DNA from: Sulfurimonas sp.
GTDB taxonomy: Bacteria > Campylobacterota > Campylobacteria > Campylobacterales > Sulfurimonadaceae
Length of the DNA stretch: 64,000 nucleotides
NCBI RefSeq assembly: GCF_023228785.1
Contig: NZ_JALOAN010000011.1
Coordinates: 1-64,000 of the forward strand
Reading direction: 5' to 3'
The notes under the pieces are model-generated. The model saw only the letters and a program-made list of their open reading frames with translations, was not told where the DNA came from and did no database searches. Position numbers and translations under genes: made by a program. Of this stretch, positions 43,328 to 51,473 are shown piece by piece. The first letter of the stretch is position 1, and every line of letters starts with the position of its first letter.

Positions 43328-44104
43328 ATGAAGTATATATTTTTAGTCATGTTCTTAGTTTTACAAACTTTTGCTGGGGTTGTAAAGTCGCCTATTGTAA
43401 GTGTTGATGAGCAAAACTCGCAAGCAACCATTAAGATAGATAAGATAGATGTTGGTATGAGTGGGTTTATAGTTCACAAAGTTAGCAGTGAACAAAGTAT
43501 AATACTTAAAAACATTGTTGTTAGTTCTTATGATAAAGACTCTAAGATAGCAACTCTAGATATGTCGACTTTCGATGCTCTAAGAAATAATGCTCTTCCA
43601 AGTGGAAAGTGGAGTGTGAGTGCTGGAGATGAGGCAATACTCGCTTTTGGTTACACAAGAGGACTTTTAATAGCACCAAATGAAGATATATATCATAGGG
43701 TAACTAGAAGTGTAAAAAAATTGCAATGGGTGCATACTGACCTTTTTGCAACTACACTATCTTTTAATGGTCATCCAACTCCTCTAAGGGAAGACTTTAC
43801 AAAGTTCTCTATAGCAACTTCAGTGGGGTTAGTTTTTATCTACTTAGATGAAAAACTTTTTACACTAGATGCAAAGAGTTTTAAAATTTTAAACATCACA
43901 GATGCTTCTCTTAAGCAAGAAGAGACTCAGCTTCCTTTTTATACTAGAGTCGAGGAGATAGATGCAGCATGGTGGGGAGAGGGGAGTAGTAAGTTGAAAT
44001 CTTACGAGCCTCACTACTATGAGCTTTTATCCAAGGCAAATCCAGATAACAAAGAGCTTGAGAGATTGATAAAAAAATATAACACAAAGGTTGACAATGA
44101 TTGA
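43328..44104 (+). CDS. Plasminogen-binding N-terminal domain protein (PgbA-like)
   Basis: A 258-aa exported protein with signal peptide MKYIFLVMFLVLQTFA. The body (GMSGFIVHKVS, DEAILAFGYTRGLLIAPN) matches the N-terminal domain of the H. pylori plasminogen-binding proteins, which is widespread in environmental Campylobacterota. Host plasminogen binding is therefore unlikely to be the ancestral role. No lysine-rich binding tail of the PgbA type is present. The glcD start overlaps its 3' end. Confidence 0.75.
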   Translation: MKYIFLVMFLVLQTFAGVVKSPIVSVDEQNSQATIKIDKIDVGMSGFIVHKVSSEQSIILKNIVVSSYDKDSKIATLDMSTFDALRNNALPSGKWSVSAGDEAILAFGYTRGLLIAPNEDIYHRVTRSVKKLQWVHTDLFATTLSFNGHPTPLREDFTKFSIATSVGLVFIYLDEKLFTLDAKSFKILNITDASLKQEETQLPFYTRVEEIDAAWWGEGSSKLKSYEPHYYELLSKANPDNKELERLIKKYNTKVDND

Positions 44105-45482
44105 TAAAAAACACTTAGAACATCTTGCGAGTATTGTCACACAAGAGAATATCTATAGTGATAAAGCACATCTTATCGCTTACTCATATGATGCTACAAG
44201 AGAGCATTTTGAGCCTGATGCTGTAATATTTCCAAGAAATGAAGATGATATTAGTGCAATTTTAAAATATTGTAATGAGCACAGAATTATCATAGTTCCT
44301 CGTGGGGCTGGAAGCGGTTTTACAGGTGGGGCGCTTCCAAGTAGCGGTGGCATAGTCTTAGCTATGGAGAAGCATATGAATAAGATCTTAGAGATAGATA
44401 TGAAAAATATGGTAGCCATTGTTCAGCCTGGTGTGATAAATATGGACCTACAAAAAGCAGTAGAAGAGGTCGGACTCTTTTATCCGCCAGATCCTGCATC
44501 TCAAGATTATTCTAGTATTGGTGGAAATGTAAGTGAAAATGCTGGTGGCATGAGAGCTGCAAAGTATGGTATTACAAAAGATTATGTGATGGCAACTCGC
44601 GCGGTTTTACCAAATGGCGATATCATTAAAGCTGGAAAAAGAACCATAAAAGATGTAGCGGGTTATAACATAAGTGGCATCTTGATTGCATCTGAGGGAA
44701 CTTTAGCGGTTTTAAGTGAGATAACTCTGCGACTAATTCCAAAACCAAAGTTAACTAAGACAGCGATGGGGATATTTCCGACTGTAAAAGATGCAATGGA
44801 AGCAGTTTATAAAACAATGGCGAGCGGGATCACACCTGTTGCTATGGAGTTTTTAGACAACTTAACCATAAGAGCGGTTGAACAAACTTATAAAAAGGGA
44901 CTTCCAATTGATGCTGGTGCACTTTTAGTGACTGATGTTGATGGAAATTTAGAAGAAGATCTAAACTTTCAACTTTCACAAATTGAGAAAGTTTTTCGTG
45001 AGAATGGATGTAGTGAGTTTAGAATTGCTAAAGATAAAGCAGAAGCGGCTGATATCTGGTTTGCAAGAAGAAATGCATCTCCATCACTTAGTGTTTATGG
45101 AAGTAAGAAACTAAATGAAGATGTAACAGTACCAAGATCTGCTCTACCCGAACTTCTTGAGAGATTTTACGCCATAGCCGACAAATACCAAATAAACATA
45201 CCATGTTTTGGTCACACGGGCGATGGAAATGTACATACAAATGTGATGGTAGATGGAAGCGATCCTGCACAAGTTGAAATTGCTTACAAAGCCATAGAAG
45301 AAGTCTTTCAAGCGACTATAGATCTAGGTGGAACTCTAAGTGGAGAGCATGGAATTGGACTTGCAAAAGCACCTTACATGAAGATGGCTTTTAGTGATGA
45401 AGAGATGAATCTTTTTAAGTCTATAAAAAAAGCGTTTGATCCTAACAATATTTTAAACCCTGCTAAAATGGGTTTAAACTAA
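44097..45482 (+). CDS. glcD: FAD-linked 2-hydroxyacid oxidase (GlcD-like)
   Basis: FAD-binding oxidase of the glycolate/D-lactate dehydrogenase family. The FAD-binding segment RGAGSGFTGGALPSSGG (about 61-77) and SSIGGNVSENAGGMRAAKYG are typical. The C-terminus has CFGHTGDGNVHTN and LSGEHGIGLAKAPYM. At 461 aa it is full length. No glcE/glcF partner is adjacent. The Fe-S subunit may be elsewhere, or it may act alone like D-lactate dehydrogenases. ATG 44097 is chosen over TTG 44091. Its start overlaps the PgbA-like gene. Confidence 0.9.
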   Translation: MIDKKHLEHLASIVTQENIYSDKAHLIAYSYDATREHFEPDAVIFPRNEDDISAILKYCNEHRIIIVPRGAGSGFTGGALPSSGGIVLAMEKHMNKILEIDMKNMVAIVQPGVINMDLQKAVEEVGLFYPPDPASQDYSSIGGNVSENAGGMRAAKYGITKDYVMATRAVLPNGDIIKAGKRTIKDVAGYNISGILIASEGTLAVLSEITLRLIPKPKLTKTAMGIFPTVKDAMEAVYKTMASGITPVAMEFLDNLTIRAVEQTYKKGLPIDAGALLVTDVDGNLEEDLNFQLSQIEKVFRENGCSEFRIAKDKAEAADIWFARRNASPSLSVYGSKKLNEDVTVPRSALPELLERFYAIADKYQINIPCFGHTGDGNVHTNVMVDGSDPAQVEIAYKAIEEVFQATIDLGGTLSGEHGIGLAKAPYMKMAFSDEEMNLFKSIKKAFDPNNILNPAKMGLN

Positions 45483-45491
45483 AGATTATTC

Positions 45492-46388
45492 ATGTTTGAT
45501 GGCAAAAAGATAACTCTTAAATATATCTATAGACATATAAAATTTTTTATAAGTACATTTATTGATAAAGAGTTAACTCTTTTTGCCGCAAGTCTAAGTT
45601 ACTATACTATCTTTACCATTATTCCACTTCTGCTTATTATGCTGACACTTTTGACTTCACTGCCTAGTTTTGAGGAGCATTATGAGACTATAAAAGTTTT
45701 TATATTTTCAAACCTTATGCCAGTTAATTCTGAAGCTGTCATGGGACACATTGATGGGTTTTTGAAAAATTCTGCAAAAATGGGGACTATTGGTCTTGTT
45801 ATGATCTTAGTTGCTTCACTACTTTTTTTCAAAAACTTTGAATACATCGCAAACAAAATCTTTCATGCAAAACCTAGAACTCTTTGGGAGTCAGTCACAA
45901 CCTACTGGACAATGCTTACTCTCACACCTATAGCTCTTGGTGCATCTTTTTATATCACCGCTCAACTTGCCATTATGATGTCCTCAAACACTTACACTGC
46001 ACATATGAATATTATGCCTTTTATTCCATATGTTATTATCTGGGCTCTATTTTTTCTCATCTTTCAGATCGGAGCAAATACAAAGATAAACCCAAAAGCT
46101 TCACTCATTAGTTCGTTTATAATAGCTGGAGTCTTTAGCATCTCTAAAAATGTCTTTATAGAGTATGTTTTTTACAACAAAGCTTACACGACTATGTATG
46201 GATCTTTTGCAATTATGATGTTTTTATTTTTATGGATCTATGTCTCATGGATCATCTTTATATATGGGTTAAAGCTATGTTATATGATAGATCGCGTATA
46301 TAAAAAAAGAGATGCTAACAAAAAAAGTAAGCCAGATGAAGTTCTTATAAAAAACACTAATGAGCGAGATGAGAGCGTAAAAAACTAA
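45492..46388 (+). CDS. YihY/BrkB family membrane protein
   Basis: A 298-aa inner membrane protein with about six helices. The FAASLSYYTIFTIIPLLLI first helix and the YGSFAIMMFLFLWIYVSWIIF last core helix are family hallmarks. It was once called ribonuclease BN, a label now known to be wrong. Its true role is unknown. It sits 9 nt behind glcD. Its last 114 nt overlap the 3' end of comEC on the other strand; that part encodes the soluble Lys-rich tail. Confidence 0.88.
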   Translation: MFDGKKITLKYIYRHIKFFISTFIDKELTLFAASLSYYTIFTIIPLLLIMLTLLTSLPSFEEHYETIKVFIFSNLMPVNSEAVMGHIDGFLKNSAKMGTIGLVMILVASLLFFKNFEYIANKIFHAKPRTLWESVTTYWTMLTLTPIALGASFYITAQLAIMMSSNTYTAHMNIMPFIPYVIIWALFFLIFQIGANTKINPKASLISSFIIAGVFSISKNVFIEYVFYNKAYTTMYGSFAIMMFLFLWIYVSWIIFIYGLKLCYMIDRVYKKRDANKKSKPDEVLIKNTNERDESVKN

Positions 46389-47537
46389 CCAAATATAGCC
46401 AATTTCTACACTCTGCTCAGAGTTACCAAGTGAGATCAAACTCACTAAGGCAGGATCCAGCAAACCTCCAAACCCTACAATATGCAGAACAATACTAAGC
46501 GGATAGAAGATAGTAAAAAGCGAAGTCCAAAGAATTGAAAGCGGATGATATATGCTAAAGTTTGAAAAGATTACTAAAGATAGTGGTAACATTGTGATGT
46601 ATACAAAGATGGGGATTAGGAGAAACTGCCAAACTTTGTGAAGATGTTTAAAGTGGATGAGAAATAAAAATATAAAAAATACTCCAGATACCGAGAGCCA
46701 AAAACCAAGCGAGAAAAAGAGTCTAGGAGAAAATACCAAGATTAAAATAATGGTAAGCAAAAGTGTCTGCATTGAGACAATTTTAATACCTCTGTCGTAA
46801 AGAGCAAAGCCTATAACAAGCATTACAAAGGCACGAAGTAAAGAGGCTGGAGAGTCTAAAAAGTTTAGGTAAAGTAGAAGTACAAAAGCTACAAAGACAA
46901 AGATGTCTGCTTTAGCATTTCTGTAGGGAAAGTATCTATCTTGTGCAAAACTATATAGGGGCTTTACTAAAAAAAATAAAATGGCACTAAGAACTCCTAA
47001 GTGAAAACCACTAATGGCTAGAAGATGCGAGACTCCAAGGTTTGAGAAACTCTTTATAAGTGAGTAGTTAAGAGGAGTAGCACTAAAGAGAGCTTGATAG
47101 ATGTTTGCAATATCTGGATCTTGATGTTGTTCTGCAACAGCGGAGTTTAACTTTTGTTTTAAGGTCACTTCTTCGTGGATAGTTTGAACTTTTGAGTAAG
47201 CGTAAAAAGTAGTTAAATAGTTATAAAAGGAGACTTCTTTAGCGTAGATCTCAAGTGTGAGTCTTTTATGTAAAACATCTTCAAAACTCTTTCTAGCCCC
47301 CGTATAAAAAATAAGTGAATCATCAGTTTTTAGTTTTAAGACTTGGTATGTTCGAGAGTTTTTTGTTTTTTCATACTGCTTTAAAACCTTTACTTCTACA
47401 ATAGCAGAGTTAAAACGAGTAAGTTTTTTATAGTTTTGGTACTCTATAAGAAGTGAGTAGCTAAGTATAAAAAGAGAGATAAGCAAAAAGGAGAGAAACT
47501 CTTTATACTTAAAAAGCTCAACTCTCTCTAGTGCCAT
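46275..47537 (-). CDS. comEC: ComEC/Rec2-type DNA uptake channel (short form)
   Basis: Inner-membrane channel for transformation. The hallmark GVSHLLAISGFHLG (168-181) starts the multi-helix competence domain, followed by several helices to the C-terminus. At 420 aa it lacks the C-terminal metallo-beta-lactamase-like nuclease of larger ComEC proteins, as in H. pylori ComE3. It follows dnaB on the same strand with a 1-nt gap. Its tail overlaps yihY by 114 bp. Together with the two pilin-like genes it suggests natural competence, although the pilins may serve another system. Confidence 0.9.
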   Translation of the reverse strand: MALERVELFKYKEFLSFLLISLFILSYSLLIEYQNYKKLTRFNSAIVEVKVLKQYEKTKNSRTYQVLKLKTDDSLIFYTGARKSFEDVLHKRLTLEIYAKEVSFYNYLTTFYAYSKVQTIHEEVTLKQKLNSAVAEQHQDPDIANIYQALFSATPLNYSLIKSFSNLGVSHLLAISGFHLGVLSAILFFLVKPLYSFAQDRYFPYRNAKADIFVFVAFVLLLYLNFLDSPASLLRAFVMLVIGFALYDRGIKIVSMQTLLLTIILILVFSPRLFFSLGFWLSVSGVFFIFLFLIHFKHLHKVWQFLLIPIFVYITMLPLSLVIFSNFSIYHPLSILWTSLFTIFYPLSIVLHIVGFGGLLDPALVSLISLGNSEQSVEIGYIWLVFYALISLISVFYKNFIWLTFFVSISFFIYAIYHIT

Positions 47538-47538
47538 C

Positions 47539-50016
47539 TTAGAGTGTCGGCATCTCTATGGATGAGTTCTCTCCAAAGTCAACATTAGCAGACTTTGTAT
47601 CTATGTGCTCGTAAGTTGTAATGATGGCTTTTGGCTGAACATCTACAAAACGAGTAAGCTTTTTTTGAAAAACAAGTTTAACATGACCAGTTGGACCATT
47701 TCTCTGCTTACCAATAATGATCTCAGCATCTTCTTCTTCTTTTTCTACATACTCAGAGATAAACTCTTTACCATCAGCTTTAGCAGCCTTCTCTCTCTCT
47801 TTTTCTTCTTTGTAGAGGTAAACATCATCACGATAAACGAACAAAATAATGTCAGCATCTTGCTCTATAGATCCAGACTCACGAATGTCACTAAGCATTG
47901 GTCGCTTATCGTTTCTTGCTTCAAGTCCACGGTTAAGTTGAGAGAGTGCGACTATGGGCATGTTTAACTCACGAGCTAGCATCTTAAGTCCACGCGAGAT
48001 CTCAGAGACTTGCAAGTGTCTATCTTGGTTTCCAACGCCTTGCATAATTTGAAGGTAGTCGATAACTGCAATTTCAATCTCTGGATGTTGGTTTTTTAGT
48101 TTTCTGAGTTTTGAGCGAAGTTGATTTATATTTATACTTCCTTGATCATCTACAAAGAGTTTTGCTGAGTCCATATTAGCTATGGCACTCATCAAAGACT
48201 TGTCTTGATCTGGAGTTATATCTCCAACACGGAGTTTTTGAAGAGGAATGGAGGTTTGAATAGAGAGAAGTCTTAACATTAACTGTTCAGCTGGCATCTC
48301 TAGTGAGAAAAAAGCGACACCTTTTGACTTCATAATAAGAGAATTTACGGTGTTTAGTATAAAAGAAGTGTTGTGTGTGACTGTCATATCTTCTAGTAAA
48401 AATAGATGATTTTTATCGATGGTAAAACCGTAGTAATCATCTATTTTGTCATATTCAACCTTTATGCCAGTATGCTTAAAGTCTCTCTTTGCAACTAATT
48501 TTCTAGCTTTTTTTCTCTTTATCTTTGTTGGAATTTTATCCAAATCACCAACAATTCTAAGTCTGTAAACATCACAAGAGTAGTTGATCTCTTTAATTGT
48601 TGCTTGTTTTATTTTTAGTGAGACTCTAAAGCCTAGAGAGTCAGCTAAGAACTTTATCTCTCTTGTTAGCTTTTCATCTTTTTGTACAATCTCAAAAACA
48701 TTAAACTTCTCATCATAATATCCATCGCTATCTAAGATCCCAGCCAAGAGCTCAAGCCTGTTTGTTTTAGAATTTTGGAGGTAGCGATGAGGGATGTGTT
48801 TATCGTTTAAAACTCCCAAAGCTCTTAGTTTTTTCTGCAGTGAGATATCTTTATGTTTAGAAATCCCCCTCTCTCCAGATGTGATACCATAAACAGGGCA
48901 TCTATCCTTTGCTACCTGCTTTGTGACTTGCAGTCCTAGTTTTTTTGCATAGAGATTTAAGTAATTTATGACTTCTTTGTCTGTAGTTGTAATATTTACG
49001 CTTGAACTATGCCCATCGCCGAGCCAAAGACCTAGAAAGTAAGGCTCAATATCTAGCTTTTGCTTTTTAAAATCAACTGCAACCTTGTAGCCTTTATAGT
49101 TTGAGTGAAATTTTTTAGACTTTTTGTTGTAGTCTCTGACTTCTATGTTTAAAACTTCTCCATGCTTATGTTTCCCCTCGTTTCTACTTCTCTTTAGTGA
49201 GAGTATATGAGATTCATTTACACGGTAGTCGATTCCCTTATTTTGGCGAACCCAGTACATCTTCTCACGACCGCGGGCAAGTGAGAGAACGGTTCTTGGA
49301 GTTGAGTCATCTCCCATGAGTTGGTCGCCCACTTTTATATCTTCTACATTTTTAAGTGTTGCATCGTACATTAGAACTTTTGTGCCTTTACCCAAACATT
49401 TGCCCATCGCAGGCCTTGCTGCGATGATAACTAAGTCACCTTTACCAAAACCTGTAGTCATCTTGTTTAGTTCATGAAAACCTGTATCAACACCAACTAG
49501 TACGGTGTCTCCGCGGGCTTTCATCTCGTTGATGTACTCCATAGTTTCGCGAGTCATCTGGGGAGAATCTTTAAAGTCGCTTGTTTGGTTGTCTTGAGTT
49601 ATCTCATATAGTTTTTTCTCTACTATATCTATAACTTCAGCAGAGGGGAGTTCCTCTTCTACTGTTACTCTTTTGATCTCAGTTGTAAGTGTTAAAAGAT
49701 GGCGTTTTAGTGACTTGTCTTTTATCTCATCTACATAGGCTTTTGTGTTTGAGATGGGGTTTGCAGAGAGGATCTCAAGCATAACTTGTTCATCGAACTT
49801 CTTTATCTTTATAAGTTCTTTTTTGAGAAACTCTTCATCTATGGGTTGATCTTTTTGAAGCAAGTTTAACATTGATGAGAAGATATCTTGATGAGCAGGA
49901 AGGTAAAAATCCTCTTTCTTAAGGGCAACACTTAAATCATCAAACTGTTGTGGCTCAAAAACAATAGAGCTTAAAATACTTCTCTCAAATGCTAAGTTGT
50001 ATAGGTTGTCTTGCAC
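47539..50016 (-). CDS. dnaB: Replicative DNA helicase DnaB with inserted intein
   Basis: Hexameric helicase at the replication fork. The host protein (482 aa after splicing) has an N-terminal domain (1-~145), linker helix and RecA-like motor. It is interrupted after GK of the Walker A loop (ARPAMGK, residues 200-206) by a 343-residue intein (207-549), and resumes with TSFILNTVNSL. Downstream motifs are VFSLEMP-like AFFSLEMPAEQLMLRL, VIDYLQIM (Walker B) and DIRESGSIEQDADII. Without splicing the P-loop is split and the protein cannot bind ATP. The start is GTG at 50016, sharing a G with the ispG stop TAG. comEC follows. Confidence 0.97.
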   Translation of the reverse strand: MQDNLYNLAFERSILSSIVFEPQQFDDLSVALKKEDFYLPAHQDIFSSMLNLLQKDQPIDEEFLKKELIKIKKFDEQVMLEILSANPISNTKAYVDEIKDKSLKRHLLTLTTEIKRVTVEEELPSAEVIDIVEKKLYEITQDNQTSDFKDSPQMTRETMEYINEMKARGDTVLVGVDTGFHELNKMTTGFGKGDLVIIAARPAMGKCLGKGTKVLMYDATLKNVEDIKVGDQLMGDDSTPRTVLSLARGREKMYWVRQNKGIDYRVNESHILSLKRSRNEGKHKHGEVLNIEVRDYNKKSKKFHSNYKGYKVAVDFKKQKLDIEPYFLGLWLGDGHSSSVNITTTDKEVINYLNLYAKKLGLQVTKQVAKDRCPVYGITSGERGISKHKDISLQKKLRALGVLNDKHIPHRYLQNSKTNRLELLAGILDSDGYYDEKFNVFEIVQKDEKLTREIKFLADSLGFRVSLKIKQATIKEINYSCDVYRLRIVGDLDKIPTKIKRKKARKLVAKRDFKHTGIKVEYDKIDDYYGFTIDKNHLFLLEDMTVTHNTSFILNTVNSLIMKSKGVAFFSLEMPAEQLMLRLLSIQTSIPLQKLRVGDITPDQDKSLMSAIANMDSAKLFVDDQGSININQLRSKLRKLKNQHPEIEIAVIDYLQIMQGVGNQDRHLQVSEISRGLKMLARELNMPIVALSQLNRGLEARNDKRPMLSDIRESGSIEQDADIILFVYRDDVYLYKEEKEREKAAKADGKEFISEYVEKEEEDAEIIIGKQRNGPTGHVKLVFQKKLTRFVDVQPKAIITTYEHIDTKSANVDFGENSSIEMPTL
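48370..49398 (-). mobile_element. DnaB intein with LAGLIDADG homing endonuclease
   Basis: A 343-aa in-frame insertion. Block A starts at Cys1 (CLGKGTKVLMYD). Block B is YRVNESHILSL with the conserved His. The endonuclease core has two LAGLIDADG-type helices: FLGLWLGDG (121-129) and LLAGILDSDG (217-226), both with intact acidic residues. Blocks F/G are FTIDKNHLFLLEDMTVTHN, ending His-Asn. The first residue of the C-terminal host part is Thr. All splicing residues (Cys1, block-B His, His-Asn, Thr+1) are present, so it should splice and may still home. Lys-rich composition is similar to neighbours. Confidence 0.95.
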
Positions 50017-51077
50017 TACTTTGACTCCTTTGCCATTTTCTCTACTTCGTCTACAAATCTATCTACAAGTTCTCTCTCATCTAAGTTTGCTACAACTTCA
50101 CCTTTTACCATTACTAGACCTTTCCCTTTTCCATAAGCGATGGCTACATCGGCGTGAGCGGCTTCTCCTATGGCGTTAACCACACAACCCATAACAGAGA
50201 CATTTAGGGGAGCTTTTATATGTGCTGTTCTTTTTTCTATTTCAGCCACTGCAGAGACAAGATCTGCTTCTATACGACCACAAGTTGGACAAGAGATAAT
50301 ATTTAGTCCATCTGGCATTGCACCGCTATCTTTGAGTATTGCACGAGCTACATTTATCTCCTCTTCAAGCTCTCCTGTAATAGAGACTCGCATAGTATCA
50401 CCAATGCCATCGAGCAAAAGAGTACCTAAGCCTATAGAACTCTTTACCGTTGCGTGAAATAGAGTTCCAGCCTCTGTTACACCTAAGTGAAAAGGGTAGT
50501 TGTTTTTTGGTCGAAGCATTCTATATGCTTCTACTGTTCTTTGCACATCGCTCGCTTTTAGGGAGATCTTAATATCTGAAAAACCAAGATCTTCTAAGTA
50601 TTTGATGTTGTACTCTGCAGATGCTACCATCCCTTTAGCGGTTTGTCCATACTTGTTTAAAAACTCTTTCTCTAGTGAGCCTGCATTTACACCTATACGT
50701 ATAGGAATACCACGAGCCTGACAAGCTTTTACAACTTCAGCAACCCTTGTTTTTGAGCCAATATTACCAGGGTTTATGCGGATGCAGTCTACAACTTCTG
50801 CGGCAATGAGAGCGAGTTTATAGTTGAAGTGGATATCTGCAACAAGAGGGAGTTCGATCTGCTCTTTTATGGATCTAAGTGCAAGAGCGTCCTCAATATC
50901 TGGAACGGCACAACGAACTATATCGCAACCTGCAAAATGAAGTCTTTTTATCTGTTCAACCGTGCTTTTTACATCGGAAGTTTTAGAAAATGTCATAGAC
51001 TGTGTAGATATTGGTGCATCCGCGCCAATTGCTACATTTCCTACGAAAATCTGTTTAGTTTTTACTCTGTTTATCAT
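50016..51077 (-). CDS. ispG: 4-hydroxy-3-methylbut-2-enyl diphosphate synthase
   Basis: 4Fe-4S enzyme of the MEP isoprenoid pathway that converts MEcPP to HMBPP. The N-terminal TIM barrel starts with [17 protein letters not shown]. Cluster cysteines are Cys263, Cys266 (SCPTCGR) and Cys298 (VMGCVVN), with the expected Glu after NAIGEA. At 353 aa it is the standard bacterial form. The ATG lies 6 nt behind a TAAAAT box with no ribosome site, another leaderless-type start. dnaB begins within its stop codon. Confidence 0.96.
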   Translation of the reverse strand: MINRVKTKQIFVGNVAIGADAPISTQSMTFSKTSDVKSTVEQIKRLHFAGCDIVRCAVPDIEDALALRSIKEQIELPLVADIHFNYKLALIAAEVVDCIRINPGNIGSKTRVAEVVKACQARGIPIRIGVNAGSLEKEFLNKYGQTAKGMVASAEYNIKYLEDLGFSDIKISLKASDVQRTVEAYRMLRPKNNYPFHLGVTEAGTLFHATVKSSIGLGTLLLDGIGDTMRVSITGELEEEINVARAILKDSGAMPDGLNIISCPTCGRIEADLVSAVAEIEKRTAHIKAPLNVSVMGCVVNAIGEAAHADVAIAYGKGKGLVMVKGEVVANLDERELVDRFVDEVEKMAKESK

Positions 51078-51083
51078 GTAGTG

Positions 51084-51089
51084 ATTTTA
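51084..51089 (-). promoter_or_regulatory. -10 box of ispG (leaderless type)
   Basis: Minus-strand TAAAAT ends 6 nt before the ATG at 51077; the spacer is 'cactac', without a ribosome site. Confidence 0.4.
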
Positions 51090-51177
51090 GCCACTTTGGT
51101 ATAAAAACATTATAAAGGAGAGTGAGAATATTTTGCTTAGATGTTTTGTTTGTAGTTGTAGCTTTTTTAAAACCATG

Positions 51178-51470
51178 ATGAGATTGCGGGTCAAGCCCGC
51201 AATGACGGAGATGTTAAGCCTGAAGTGGAGGAGATGTTAAGCCTGAAGTGGTGGAGAAGTTAGGTTGCAATATATAATATCGTCATCCTGAACTTGATTC
51301 AGGATCTCATGGGTTTTGAAAAGGTACATAAATTATAAAATCCTGATGAGATTGCGGGTCAAGCCCGCAATGACGGAGAAGTTAGGTTGCAATGACGGAG
51401 AAGTCAAGTTGCAATGACGGAAAGATCAAGCCTGAAGTGGTGGAAAGATCAAGTCCTCAATGATGGGTTT
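51178..51470. repeat. Repeat island between ispG and the copper receptor gene
   Basis: Two TTGCGGG palindromes (around 51182 and 51352), one TCCTGAA palindrome (around 51288) and several degenerate units such as 'gttaagcctgaagtggtggag' and 'aagttaggttgcaatgacgg'. The island ends directly at the receptor stop codon. The first 100 bp of the gap (51078-51177) hold the ispG promoter and nothing else I can see. Confidence 0.88.
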
Positions 51471-51473
51471 GTA

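Noticed and set aside
45492..46388. Annotation of the YihY-type protein as ribonuclease BN
   Set aside because: The RNase BN label for this membrane family is a historical error; no nuclease motif is present.
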